From Cyanophora paradoxa (taxonomy: Eukaryota; Glaucocystophyceae; Cyanophorales; Cyanophoraceae), in NCBI GenBank assembly GCA_004431415.1, contig QPMI01000612.1, forward strand, positions 62,001-126,000: 64,000 nucleotides of DNA. The letters are read 5' to 3'. The stretch's first letter is position 1; each line of letters starts with the position of its first letter. The translations under genes and the position numbers were made by a program. The notes under the pieces are model-generated. The model saw only the letters and a list, made by a program, of their open reading frames with translations, had not been told where the DNA came from and searched no databases. Positions 22,185 through 33,867 of this stretch are shown piece by piece.

Positions 22185-22345
22185 GCTCCGTTGTGAAGCG
22201 TGGCAGGCCGTTTTTTGGGGGCAGTCACGAATTTGAATGCATTTCGAATTCAAAGAACCAGCTGCTCTGCAGCTGCTCTCGACTGCAAGAGCTCGAGGGC
22301 GTGGCAGGGGCCCGGGCTCCGCGGAGGCCGCCGGCGTGCGAGGGC

Positions 22346-24545
22346 GGGCTAGGCGGCGTCGGGGGCCTCGGGGGCGAGCTCGGGCTCGAGGCCGGTCGCC
22401 TCGAGCGCCTCCTCGTCCGCCTCCAGCGCCGCCTGCAGCTCCTCCTCCTCCTCCCCCTCCTGCGCCCCCCGCCGCCTCAGGGCCGCCGGCGCCGGCGCGA
22501 TCGCGGTCACGCGGAGGGGCGGGGCGCGGGGCGCACGAGGAGGACCTGCTCGGCGGCCTCCAGCCGCTCCTCGGCCGCAGGGGCCTTGAAGCACTCGGAG
22601 CCCTCCTCCACCGCAGCCTGCCGCCGCCCGCGCCGGCGCCGGCGTTCCGTTCAGGCGGCGAATCGATCTTCGAGCGGGGCGCGCACCAGGTCCTTGTTGT
22701 AGACGTGCGTGTAGTGGTTCTTGATCCTGTAGAAGTGGCCGGCGCTGCACCTGTCGCGGCGCGCCGGCATAAGCGTCTCCGCAAGGCAGCGCCTCGGGCC
22801 GCCCCGGGCCAGGCAGCGTCCCAGAGCGGCCCGGGGGCGGGGGCGGGGGGGCGGACTTGGCGGGGCCGTCCTTCTCGAGCATCGCGTAGCGGCAGCCGAC
22901 GTCGGTGCCGAAGTCCCCCGCCGCCGCCGCCTCCGCGTCCAGCGTCGGCGCGTAGCACTGGTACCGCACCACCTTGCCCGACGCGCTGCCGCCCGCCGCC
23001 GGCCGCCACGCGTCAGCTGCAGGCCGAGGCCGGCGGCGGGGGCGCGCGTGCTGGCGATCGCGCGCACCAGGGGATGCATCGCTGCGCGTTTCAAAGGCGC
23101 GGGGTCAGGGGCCGGCTGCCGGCCCAGGTGCGAGCGCCGGTCTGGGGCCGGGGCGCACGGGGATGGCGGCGAGGTCCTGCTGCGGGTCGGCCGCCGCGTT
23201 GGCCGGCTCCAGCGAGATCGAGTGGTACGCGAACTTGCCTGAGAGGCGGGGCCCGTCAGAGTGCCGCGGTATGCCGTCGCTTCGAGGTTCGGCGAGTTTG
23301 TGGAAGTCTAATGCGGATCACTGTGACAACTTGCTTTGAATTTGGTGTGCGCTAGGACGCGCGAGGGTCTAGAGCCATCGAGAGGGCGGACCGCAGAAGG
23401 TGGCGGCGAGGCCGTCGCCCGAGGCGAGCTCGCGCAGCTCGCTGGCGAGGTAGTGCCCGATCAGCACCGACTCTGGCTCCAGGTCCGGCGCCCCCGACGC
23501 CGCCTCGTCTGCCCCGCACGAGACGCTGTTCGAGACGCCCGAGACCTCCACCACCGGCGGGCTGCCCGCCCCGCCCCCCCCCCCCCGCATCTCTCAGCGG
23601 CGGCGGCCGGCGCCGGTCGCTGGGCGGGGCGCGTACGCGCAGCGCTAGCGCACCAGGCGGAGCATACGGTGGAGACGCCGCCCGAGGCGCCGGCGGCCGA
23701 CGCGAAGTGCGTCGCATCGCCGTTCGTGCAGGCCTGCCGGACCGGACCAGCGCCGAACGGCGACGTCAGCGAGCTTCGATGCGGGATCTGAGGCTAAGGA
23801 GGCGGCACCTCCTTGATTTGTGCTGCGGCGAGCGCGGCCGGCTCGCCCTCGTCTGCGGCCGAGGCCGCGAGCACGGCCTGGCCGACCCGGCTCGAAGCGG
23901 CGCAAGTTGCGTCGTCGTGGACGGTCAACGAGGTGACTGGGGGGCACGGTGTGCACTCCGCGACGTCCGCGCCGGCGCTGCGTTCGCGTTGAGCGCTAGC
24001 TCCGAGGCCTAGGCTATGGCTAGCTCGGAAAAAGCGAGCTCAAGCTGCAATGGGGCAGCGCACTTGTCACGAATCGCGTAGTGCGTGGCGCCTGTGTTGG
24101 TACAAGCGGCCAGGACGTCATCCATGAAGGATTCGGCTCGCTCTGGGCCGTGAAGCACGACGGTCTCGAAGTCCTCAAGCGGCGCCTCGCATTTCGCCGA
24201 GCCGTAAACGTCGATTCGCCTCACGGGCGCGCACTGCGTGCAGTCCATCGAACTTCCCGTCTCGCCTGTGTTGCCGCGCCGGCGATCATGATCAGAGCTC
24301 TGACCACCGGTGCGCATGCGGCGCCGGCAGCTGAGCAAGCGCTACCGCAATAGCGCGCGCTTGCCCAGTAGCCAAGCTAGCCTAAAGCTAGTAGCTGAAA
24401 TCAAAGTCGAAACCTGTAATAGTCGCGTTGTAATAGAGAACTCCGGGGCGGGTGCAAATCTCCTGGACATCGTCCGCATCGAGAAAGGCGCGCTCCTCCA
24501 GAGAATCCACCGGCGCGGTCCCGCATTTCTCGTCCGCGAAGCCTG
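22346..24545 (-). CDS. Unrecognised multi-exon protein with tandem cysteine modules
   Basis: No known family was recognised. On the minus strand at least three related modules of about 60-75 residues occur in separate exons. They are ADEKCGTAPVDSLEE...ICTRPGVLYYNATIT (24545-24420), CTQCAPVRRIDVYGSAKCEAPLEDFE...ACTNTGATHYAI (about 24270-24080), and CTPCPPVTSLTVHDDATC...ACTNGDATHFASA (about 23965-23700). Downstream exons encode SCGADEAASGAPDLEPESVLIGHYLASELREL, KFAYHSISLEPANAAADP, VVRYQCYAPTLDAEAAAAG, GHFYRIKNHYTHVYNKDL and an acidic C terminus ending PELAPEAPDAA (stop 22346). Joins use the window's usual GTGC... donors and CAG acceptors. The even spacing of cysteines suggests a secreted or extracellular protein. 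The 5' end was not found. It converges on FANCM with about 160 bp between stops. Confidence 0.5.
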
Positions 24546-26649
24546 CAAGGCCGGGTACAGGAGCGCCGCGGCGCGGGAGGCTTGGAAATCGATATCGATA
24601 TCGACCGCGCCGGCGCGGCGCCCCCGGGCCCGGCGGTTAAAAATAACGTTAACGCTGTATGCTAGCTACATAGTGCTCTAAATGACAAATAGAAATCGAA
24701 AACGTCGACGTAGGCACTGCGGCACGCACCAGAGAGTTTGGAGCGCACGTCGGGCGTATCGGCGATATCTGAAGAGCTCGATGTCGACATTTAATTTCTG
24801 TGTGCGAGTGACCGTCAGCCTACGTGTATGGCGCCCGCGTATATATACGTGTATGTGTATGGCAGGCGCGGCGCAGGATATAAACGCTGACGTCGACATT
24901 AATATCCATGATCAGATCGATTTCAGCCTGGCTCATGATCAGGCGATGGCAATTTGCAATAGATCGCACCTCAGCTGCAGGGCCGGGCCTGTGCGTAGTT
25001 TTGCAATTGCAATTGGTCGTACGCGTCCTCTTGTCTACGGTCCGCGGCCGCCCGGGCCGATCGTAGTGCACTCGTAATTTTGCTCGCCGATCGCGAGTCG
25101 TAGTTTGCCCAGTATATACGCCGCGCCGCGCAGCCTGGCAGTCTTCCGGTCCGGGACGCGCAGGTTCGAAGCCTAGTTATAAAGACGCGTCAGGCTGGCG
25201 CTTGCTCCCCGACTTTGAATAAAGACAATCTCAGATCTAGAGTCTACTTTACGAAAGCTGGGCGCTCCGGAGTGCAGACCGTCGGACAGCTGAGAATCCT
25301 GAGATCCGATGATCTAGAAAGAGCGCGCGGCGCGCGCGCTGCAGTGCAGTCCGACGGTCGGCGCGCCGAGTCGTCAAGTCGACTCGGCGAAGCCGCCAAG
25401 TCGGCGCCAACCCGTGACCGACGCTGACCGGCCGTCGGGGTCCGACTCGGGGAGTCGGGGTCCCGGGGACCGTCGATCGATATCGGCCGGCCTCAACGTT
25501 AACTTCCGGATTTTCCGCTCGATCAAGCCTCACATGTACGGTACAACTTGGCAAACTTGAAAGCTCGGAGCCTCGGACGCTACCGGTACCGCCGGCCGGC
25601 GCCGGGCCGGTACTACGGCCGCGGGCCCGCCGCCGGCGGACCAGTCTACGGTACCGGTCGGCGGTAGCGCGCGCGCGGCGCGGCGCCGCGGCGCCGCGCG
25701 CGCGCCGGCCGCGGGGCGCCGCCGGGCCGGCGCGCGGGTACTACGGTACGTATACGTATATATACGTATGGCCGTACGCGTAATTATAATCGTCGCGTAT
25801 ACGGAGCGTAACGAGAAACGCGAGTGGCTCCGAGGCGCTGAGCCTCCGGATCCGACTAGTACTCTATCGTCCGAGTACGTATACTAGTCGCTTCGCCGAG
25901 TCGAGTGGAGCGAACAGTGATGGGATTACAGATTAGACCAAAATCCGCACTTTTATTATAATATTACACTAACGTTATATAATATTATTATAACGATTAG
26001 CGTATTATAAATAACGCTCCATAGAGAGGGCACCCCCGCACCTCACAGTACAGCTCGAAAACGTTAGAAAAGGGATAAGAACATCGCCTAAGCTCTTATA
26101 CTGTGGATTTCAGAATGCAGACATCTAAATTCCCGTGGTTTCACCAGAGGGAGGCGCCGTACCCACTGTACCCCCGTGGCTGGACGGGCGGGCGGGCGAC
26201 CTGCCGGAACGCCAAAGATGCTGTACGACTCTTATAGCTTGCTGCGCATCGTTTCTTTTTGACGTAGGCGTTGCTAAGCATGAATTACGCAGCGTTTAGA
26301 GTGTTTGTAGCCTGTATCCCCCCCGGTTATTTTATTGTTATCGATAACTGCCGCCCTGGGACTATTACAGTAATGTTTATTATAATAATTATATAAATGA
26401 GTATTATTTTGTATTATAAATTAGAGACTCATCACTGGGAGCGAAACGACGCGGCTACCAAGTACTTCGTACCCAGTACTGGCGAGTGCCTCGTCGCAGC
26501 CGTCGCGAAGAAGAGCGCCGGCGTTCGAATTCGATCCCGAGCAATTGCAATTGTCAAGATCTGTTCTTATGAGCGTATAATTTACGATCCCATTGCCAGT
26601 GCACGTGAAAGACAGGAATTCTGGGAACAGTGGGAAGAAGCTCGGGGTC
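24546..26649. other. Gene-free, palindrome-rich region
   Basis: No supported gene. The stretch alternates between GC-only blocks and AT-rich blocks. 25560-25745 is dominated by GGTACC, CCGCGG, GGCGCC, GCCGGC and CGCG palindromes. TACGTATATA-type alternating sequence lies at 24835-24855 and 25742-25790. 25940-26020 and 26330-26420 are rich in TTATAAT-like sequence. No tRNA or rRNA was recognised. Confidence 0.45.
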
Positions 26650-29600
26650 TCAGTGGAGCGGGGTCATGAGGGGCATGGAGGTGGGCAGATGCGCGGGGGC
26701 GGGGCCCTGGGCAGCGGGGGCGGCCCCGTGGCCGGAGGGCCAGGCCTGGTGGGAGAGGAGCCCTTGGGCAAGGGGCGCGCTCGGCGGGCGCGGCGCCGCC
26801 GCGTGCGGCGCGGCGTGCTCCGGCGCAGAGGCCGCTGACGCGGGCCGCGGCGGCTCGGGCTCGGGCAGGGCGGGGCCGGGGCCGGGGCCGCGGGCGCGGG
26901 CGGGAGTGCGAGGTCGAGGCAGTCGCGGGCGAGGGAGAGGCGGGAGCGGAGGAGGAGGGTGGAGGTGGCGAGGCGAGCGACGATGGCGTCGACGGCGGAG
27001 ACGTACGCGTCGATGGAGCCGCCGGGGCGGTCGACCGCGGCGATCGCCTCGGTGCCCTCGCGCTGCAGCGCCAGGCACAGGTCCACGTGCGCCCGGTGCG
27101 CCGCCAGCAGCTCGCCCCGCTCCTCCTCCCCCAGCGCCCCCGGCCCCGCCCCCGCCCCGCCCCGCCCCGCCCCCCGCCCCGCCCCCCGCGCGGCCCGCTC
27201 CCCGAGGGCGGCAGCGGCGGGCGGCCGCCCCGGGGCAGGCCCTCGGCCGAGGCAGCCAGCGGCTCGTCGCGGCGGCGCCGGGGGCCCGGCACGGGCGAGC
27301 TCCGCGGCGGCTGCGGGGCCGGGGCGCGGGGCGGGGGCGGGCATCGCGGGGAGGCGTGGCGGGGCGGGGCGGGAGCGGCTGCGGGGCGTGGGAGCGCTGC
27401 GAGGCGTCCCCGGGGGGCCCTCGGCGATGGGGGAGAGGAGGGGCCCCGCCCCCGGCGGCTCCTCGTCGAAGGGGCCGCCGCCGGGGCGGGCGGGGATGGC
27501 GAGCGGCGCGAGGCGCTTCGAGGGGAGCGCGAGGGGGTCTTCTCGGCGGGGGCCGCGACGGCGACGTGCGCCTCGGGGGCCGGCGGCCGCATGCGCGGCT
27601 CGCTGTGCGCGCGCGGCACGGGCATGCGGAAGCCCCGCGGCCTGCGCGGCGGCGCCGACGGCGGCCGCTCCGGCTCCGACGCGCCGCCGGCGGCAGCGGC
27701 GGCAGCGGCCGCGGCGGCGGCGGCGGCGGCGGCCGCGGCGGCGGCGGAGGAGGAGGAGGAGGGCGGGTTGCGGCTAGGGAGGGGCATGGAGGGGGCGCGC
27801 GGGGGCCGCTGCAGCACGAGCGGCTGCATGGCGCGCCGGTTGGGGGACGGCGGGCGCGGGATGCGGAGGTCTGCGAAGCACGCGGGTCACGGCGAGGGGA
27901 GCGGGGGCGGGGCGGGGGCGGGGCGGGACCCTTGACGCGGTCGGCGTAGCGGAGGGTGTTGAGGGTGAACTCGATGTTGGACGAGGAGGGGGAGCAGCAC
28001 GCGATCTGCCCCCCGCGAGGTCAGCCGGCGCCGCCCGAGCCCTCGCTGCGCCGCCGCGCGCCATCACGGTCGAGGCCTGGCCCACGAAGGACTCCTTGAG
28101 GACGGTGGTGAGGACGGAGCCCCGGAACGGGATGTGCTGCTCCCGCCCCCCGGGCCGCTGCATGTGCAGCGCGCGGATGCACTCTGCGGTGCGCGGGAGC
28201 GCGCTCGGGCGGGGCGGAGCCGGGGGGAGAGCGGGTGGGGGCGGACCCTTCAGCGCGAGCAGCGACTTGTTGATCTCCGCCCTGGAGGGGGAGGAAGAGG
28301 AGGGGCGGTGAGCTGGGAGTGGGGGGGCGGAGGTGCGGGGCGGGGGGTACGGACCCCTCCTGGCGGGTGCGGCGGTCCTTGGCGACGGTGTCCGCCCCGC
28401 GCTCGTTGCCGGCCAGGTCCGTGATCGACAGGCGCCCCGCCTCTCTCCCCGAACCGTCTGCTCAGCCCGCCCGGCTCACCGGGGGGCGGCGTCGAACGGA
28501 GGCGGGGGGCGGACCGCGGAGGGCGAGCTGGAGGATGGCGTGGGAGCGGGAGGAGAAGTCGTTGGCGCCGGTGGCGCCCACGGAGCGCGCGCGGAGGCCC
28601 TCGCGCTGGATGGCGAGGAGCTCGCCGCAGGCCCGCGCCGTGCGCTCCGAGAGGCCCACCACCACCACGTTCCCTGCCCCGCCCAACCCCCTTCAGCCCC
28701 GCCAGGCGCCCCCGGGGCATGGCAGAGCCCCGGGGCGGAGGCCTAGAGAGGCTACGCGTGGGGATCTGCAGCACGAGCCCCCCCCCCCCTCAAAGGCGGG
28801 TGCGGACCCTTGCCGTCGTCGCGGGTGACGAGCTTCTCGCGCCGGTTCAGCAGGTCGAAGAGCCCCGACCCGTACACCTGCCAGCCCGGCGCCCCCAGCG
28901 TCAGCGGCGGCGCACGTCAGACGACCCCCCGACCCCCCTCTCTCTCCTCCGGGGCGGAGGGGGCCGGGGCAGGGGCCGGGGCCGGGGGCGGGGGCGGGGC
29001 GGGCCTCGAAGAAGGAGACGGCGACGGTGAGGTCGCGGAGGGCGGGGTGCGCGAAGAGGTCCGCCGCCGCCAGCTCGAAGAGGCCACGCTGCCCCCGGCC
29101 CCCTCACCCTCCCACCCCACCACGCGCCGCCGCCGGCGCAGGCTTGGCGCCGGGCGCGCGTGCGCACCTCGCTGGGGTCGCCCCCCGTCGCCGCCCCGCC
29201 CATCAGCGTATGCGTCTTCCCCGAGCCCGTCTGGCCGCTGCCGGCGCGCGGGTCAGAGGTGGGAAGCAGAAGAGGCCTAGAGTAGGAGCAGGGAGGGGGG
29301 GTAGGGGGCGCACTAGGCGAAGCAGGAGCCGCGGCCGCCCTCGGCGAGGACCTTGGCGAGGAGGGGCGCGAGGACGCGGCGGTAGACGGCCGCGTTGTCC
29401 TCCCGCTCGTCGATCGCCTCGTCGAAGATGAACGCTGCCCCCCGCCCTCCTCAGCGCCCCCGCCGTCGAGCGCCCACGCCGGCACAGGAGAAGGCCCCCG
29501 GCGCGCTTTCACGCATTTTATCGAAGCGGCCGCGCTCTGTCACTCTGTATACTACGCCGCGTATAGGGGACGGGGGCGGCGGGGAGGAGGCGGCGACCGT

Positions 29601-30875
29601 GCTTGCTTCCTAGCGCGCGGGGGTGCACGGGAGGCGGGGCGGCCTCTAAGGGGGCAGGGCGGCAGGCAGCAGAGGACGCACGGTGCTCCTCCTGGTAGGT
29701 CGTCAGGTCGACGCGGACCTTGGGCTGCGCGCGGGGGGCTCAGACACGGGCGGCGAGGGCGCGGCGAGGGCGACCGGCTCGCTCGCCTCCGTGACGGTCA
29801 GCTGGTGGCGGCTCATCACGTGCACGACGTCCTTCGCCTTGCCCGCAGCCTCGCGCCCTGCACGCGCCCCACGCAGGCGTGTCAGCGACGCGGCGGAGCG
29901 GGCCGGGGCGGGCGGGGGGGCGGAGGGGACCGTTGAGGGGCCGCTTGCGGACGCAGACGCGGATGCGGCCGTCGCCGAAGCTGAAGTGCTCGGGCGTCGA
30001 GACGCGCACCGGCTGCGGGCTCGCCAGGATGTCCCCGTGCTGCGCCGCCGCCGCCCCGCCCCGCCCCGCCCGCGGCTCGCTCATGCTCCGCGAGCGCTCG
30101 GGGATCAGCTGCCGCTTCACGCGCGGCGGCAGCTTCGTCGGGCTGCCGTGCGCCCGCACGGGCACCGGCGCGACCAGGGACGGTTCCGACGCGCGCAGCA
30201 GCGGCTCCCGCTCGGCGATCCGGACCGGCGTGAACTCCACCGGCAGCGAGGGGCCAGGCGGGGGCAGCGCCGGGGGGAGCGGCAGCGGCTCCGAGGGCCG
30301 CAGCGGGGGGGAGAACGCGCTGGCCACCTGAGTGGCGGCAAGTGAGTCAGTGGCGGGGCGCGGCTGCGCCGGGGAGCGGGGCGGACCTTGCCCGACTGCT
30401 GCACGGGCGCCTCGGCGAACGACGGCTTGCGCCCGTGTGCCGTCCGCGGTGGCGGCGGCGGCGGCACTGTCGGCACCGAGGAGGCCTCTCCCCGGATCGG
30501 CGACAGCGGGGCGTTCTTCAGCGGCGACAGCGGGGCGTTCTTCAGTGGCGACAGGGGCGCCGCGGCGGCGGCGGCGGGCGGCGGGTGGTTGCCGTTCAGC
30601 GCCTGCAGCGGCGTGACTGCTATCGTCCTGGGCGGCGCTGCCGGAGTCGCGGGCTTCTCGGTGCTCAAGCCTTCAACGAGTATTGATGCCTCCTCGAGGT
30701 TCTCGCTCCTTCCACCATCTCTCGACGGAGGCACACGCAAGCGATCGGTGGTCTCTAAGGCCGTGATGCTGTTTAGCTTCGCGCGCTCCTCCTCGGCGGG
30801 GCGTTTGGCAGGCGAGAGTGGCTGGGGCTTCACGTGGACAACTGTCACACCGCTCTTGGCACAACAGCCACCCAT
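26650..30875 (-). CDS. Kinesin-13 family microtubule depolymerase
   Basis: Internal-motor kinesin that uses ATP to remove tubulin from microtubule ends, in spindles and flagella. The long N-terminal region starts [15 protein letters not shown], followed by repeated [16 protein letters not shown] motifs. The motor begins [12 protein letters not shown] and continues [14 protein letters not shown] (kinesin-13 signature), [24 protein letters not shown], and P-loop [15 protein letters not shown] (about 29205-29240, split by an intron at 29322). It then shows [12 protein letters not shown], switch [14 protein letters not shown] (about 28540), switch [15 protein letters not shown] (about 28410), [17 protein letters not shown] and [11 protein letters not shown]. 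The C-terminal exon ([17 protein letters not shown]...[15 protein letters not shown]) matches the MCAK/KIF2 C-terminal coiled coil. The usual PFRxSKLT is PFRGSVLT here. The start is 385 bp from the divergent hydrolase gene. The exact stop (26650 or 26664) depends on the last intron. Confidence 0.92.
30492..30556 (-). repeat. Triplicated CDK-site repeat in kinesin-13 N terminus
   Basis: Three near-identical 24-nt coding units encode [16 protein letters not shown] and APLSPIRG. Each carries an S-P-x-[KR] consensus for cyclin-dependent kinases, consistent with cell-cycle control of the depolymerase. Phosphorylation itself is inference. Confidence 0.7.
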
Positions 30876-31260
30876 CGCTGCAGCTGCTTAGGAGGCGATA
30901 GTTGGTCGCCCCAACTGGTTGACAACTGGTCGGGCCCGGCGCCGGCCGGGCCGGTGTATGCACGAGCAGTACGCTCTAAAAGCTGAGAATTGCAAGCTAC
31001 GCCCTGCCTTGTGGATCCATTGACGAGTTGCTGGTCGTTTGGCAACTTCGTATCCGCGTACCCGTGCTGAGCTGGTCCTGAGCTGGACCGAGCTGGTCCT
31101 GAGTTGGCGCCGCCGCCGCCGCGATACGCGAAGCGCCGCCGCCGCTCTTTGGCAACCTGGTCGACTCAGCCGGGCTAGCTTACGCCGTCGTGCCAGCTCC
31201 GCCGTCTAGCTCCGCGGCTGCAAATCCCACCTGGCGTACGCGCGAGTAAGCGGCGCAGGC

Positions 31261-32370
31261 ATGGCGACGGGTTACGCATTCATTCACGGCTTCGCCTCGG
31301 GGCCCTCCTCCATGAAGGGGACAATGCTGCAGAAGATCTTCAAGGAGAAGCACCGCACGCCGCTGCTGCTTCCCGATGTGAACCAGCCATCATTCCGCGA
31401 CCTCGAGTACAACTCCTGCCTCGCGCACCTGCTCAAGATCAGCACCGCTGCCGACCAGTGGTACGCTTAGCTTGGCGCCCGCGTAGCTTGCTCACCGCGC
31501 CGCAGGTGCCTGATTGGCTCGTCGATGGGCGGCTACCTCAGTGCACGTTTTGCAGAGCTGCACCCAGAAAAGGCTCGTTCGCTGAACCACAGACCTCGCA
31601 TGCATTACCGTCAGCGCAGGTCAGCCGGCTGGTGCTCATCTGCCCTGCGTTCGACCTGGGGCGCCTGTTGTCCAAAATGACCGGGGGCGAGGAGGGCATG
31701 CGACAGTGGCGTGAGACAGGTCATTCTGTGTATTTTGTAGCTCGAGCTGCCCTTGCGCCCGTTGCCCTGCGCTGTACCCCACTACGAGCGATCCTTTGCC
31801 TAGCCGCCCTAGCGCCCTACAGTCTCCCAACCCCTTATCTCCACCTTCGCCCAACCTGTACCCTCACTCAGGGCGGCGGAAATTCATGTCGTACGCCACG
31901 GGCGCCGAGGAGGAGGTGGGATACGAGTTCGTCCGGCAAGCGCTCGAGGCGTGTACCCCCTCTCCGGCATCGCGGGTCCCGTACCCCGCCGCCTCACCCA
32001 ACCCCCACTACAGGACCACCCCGCCTTCCCTGACGTTGGGAGCGTTCCCACGGTGGGAGCGCCGCTTCGCCCTTCCCGCGAGCAACGGCTCACGGGGCGG
32101 GCGGGCGGTGGCGGCGGCAGCTGATCATCCACGGGCGGCAAGACGAGGTGGTGCCGATCGAATCGAGCCGCCAGTACGCCGCAGCGCGGCCAGCCACCGT
32201 CCGCCTTCTCGAGGCGCGCGCCGCCCCTCCCGCTCCCTTCCCGGCGCCCCGCGGCCGCTGATCATGGGCCCTTGCAGGTGGACGACGAGCACGGGATGGT
32301 GCGGCCCGAGACGATGGAGCTCCTCACGCGCGAGATCGCCGCGTTCTTCGCGCTCCCCGCCGCCCCCTAG
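31261..32370 (+). CDS. Alpha/beta hydrolase, YqiA/UPF0227-like esterase, 6 exons
   Basis: Small serine hydrolase. Exons: 31261-31460, 31506-31572, 31620-31719, 31872-31948, 32121-32213 and 32278-32370; all joins keep frame. The N terminus is YAFIHGFASGPSSMKG (oxyanion region). The nucleophile elbow is LIGSSMGGYLSARFAELHPEK, the acid is in LIIHGRQDEVVPIESS, and the catalytic His is in VDDEHGMVRPETMELL, so the Ser-Asp-His triad is complete. Family members are esterases of unknown physiological substrate. Three of five introns start with GC (31573, 31949, 32214), and the first and fourth contain CTGAC or TGATC near the acceptor. ATG at 31261 is the first in frame, and there is no targeting peptide, so it is probably cytosolic. 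Confidence 0.88.
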
Positions 32371-33297
32371 CCCCGCCCCCGGCCGCTCCGAGGCCCGCTT
32401 CCGAGTTCGCTAGCTGAAATCGACATTGCTAAATTCGACAATTGAAAGCTATATATTGCTACCACAAATCACGCTCATGATCACGGTCAGACGATCTCCG
32501 GTCCCTACGTACATACCGTAGTACGTATACCGTAGTATTGTAACATGAACAAGGACTGAAAGAAATGCCGGATGCACTACTACTGCAAGTAACTTAGTAC
32601 AGTAACGAGTTCAACGATTTGCATTAGCACATCCATACAACAATGAAGTCGTAACGTCGACCATACCCTCACTGAAAACAGTATCCAGGAAGAGAATATG
32701 AGGACTCTCGCGTGCTGTGCCTAAACACTACTACTGCATTTCTACTTTTCCTGTGACGTCTACTTTGCTGCATTTCTAAGTCCTACGGAAGCCTAATTAT
32801 ATTTCCGAAGATCCTAATCCCTGCTGGCAATGCCCTATAGCTACTCCATCCTCGTAGCATGCCGCAAATAGATAAAGAAAAGGTGTGAAAGAGAAAGGTT
32901 GCTGGCCAGCCCCTGTATAGTGGGCTACTGGCTCCCGCTCCACTGTTTGCGTCCTCCTCGTGTTGTTGTCCCCGCCGTGCCCCCCAAGCCCCCCCCAGAA
33001 AGCACCCCCTCTCAACGTTTAACGTGGTCTGGTCCTTGCTGTCCCCACGCCCCATGCATACTCTTAGTACAGTAACGAGAGTCACTGAGTGTACATGTAC
33101 TTCGCTGTGATCCGATGATCTGCCCTAATCGATTTCGGACTGTCCGAAGTTTTCGTTCTGCGCGTCGGAACAGAGGCAGAAAACTTTTTCTGCTCTCCGT
33201 TCCGTCCGCCAGAACGGACCCCCCCTTCCACCTGTGCATGTTCAAAAATCAATCATTGAATGCAACGTTAACAAGCACTGATGGTCATGACCATGAG
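32371..33297. other. Intergenic, lower GC, no gene seen
   Basis: Clearly lower GC than its surroundings. Contains ACGTACATACCGTAGTACGTATACC near 32505 and an imperfect TCCGAAC/GTTCGGA-type hairpin around 33130-33220. No ORF resembles a protein and no RNA gene was recognised. Confidence 0.45.
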
Positions 33298-33867
33298 CTA
33301 GCAGCTGCAGCCGTGGCTCAAGAAGCGCGCCTCTTCCGCCTCCTTCGCGTTGCGGAAGCGCCGAATGCCCTCCCGGAAGGGCTCGTGGGGGTTGAAATCG
33401 ACCCGGAGGGCGTCGCAAGTCGCCGCATGGTGGCACGAACCACCGCGCGTGACGTAGCGGCCCTTGTAGTCCCTCGAGTACGGCTCTTTGACGCGGGGGG
33501 TGCCCTTGTGAACGGGCAACTTGATGTCCGACGCCTCTCCGGCTTTGCAGCCGAGGCATGCTTCGAAATCGGCGCGGCGCGCGTCCCGCAGGCTGGCGAA
33601 GCGCCACAGGCCCTCCCGCAGCGGCCGGTCTACGTCGCCGTTGACGTGCAGGGCGTAGCAGCCCGCGCGGTGGTACTTCTCCCCAATGTCGCCGGTCACG
33701 TACCGCCCCACCACGTCGTCTGGTACGGTCGTAATATTGACGACAGGCTCCCCCCCGTGCTCCTGCGCCCGGGACGCTTTTATGTTCAACGGTTGGCAAA
33801 ATTCGAAAGCGGCCAATGCGCCGACTAGATTGAGACCTATAGCTGGGGTAGTGCCAATTGAAATCAT
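33298..33867 (-). CDS. Small protein with two putative zinc-binding (Ada/YHxxxC-like) modules
   Basis: Single open frame of 189 codons. The N terminus (MISIGTTPAIGLNLVGALAA) is moderately hydrophobic and may be a signal peptide. Two tandem modules follow. Module 1 is GEKYHRAGCYALHVN...LWRFASLRDARRADFEACLGC; module 2 is SCHHAATCDALRVDF...IRRFRNAKEAEEARFLSHGC. Each has the layout YH-x3-C-x2-L-...-F-x3-x-A-x-C/GC seen in small zinc-binding modules such as the Ada N-terminal zinc domain. Zinc binding is inference. The first part, through KYHR, lies within the 884-bp repeat and is identical to the N terminus of the Ulp1-like gene at 35629-37508. The two genes therefore share promoter and first coding part but have different C-terminal domains. 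Confidence 0.6.
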   Translation of the reverse strand: MISIGTTPAIGLNLVGALAAFEFCQPLNIKASRAQEHGGEPVVNITTVPDDVVGRYVTGDIGEKYHRAGCYALHVNGDVDRPLREGLWRFASLRDARRADFEACLGCKAGEASDIKLPVHKGTPRVKEPYSRDYKGRYVTRGGSCHHAATCDALRVDFNPHEPFREGIRRFRNAKEAEEARFLSHGCSC

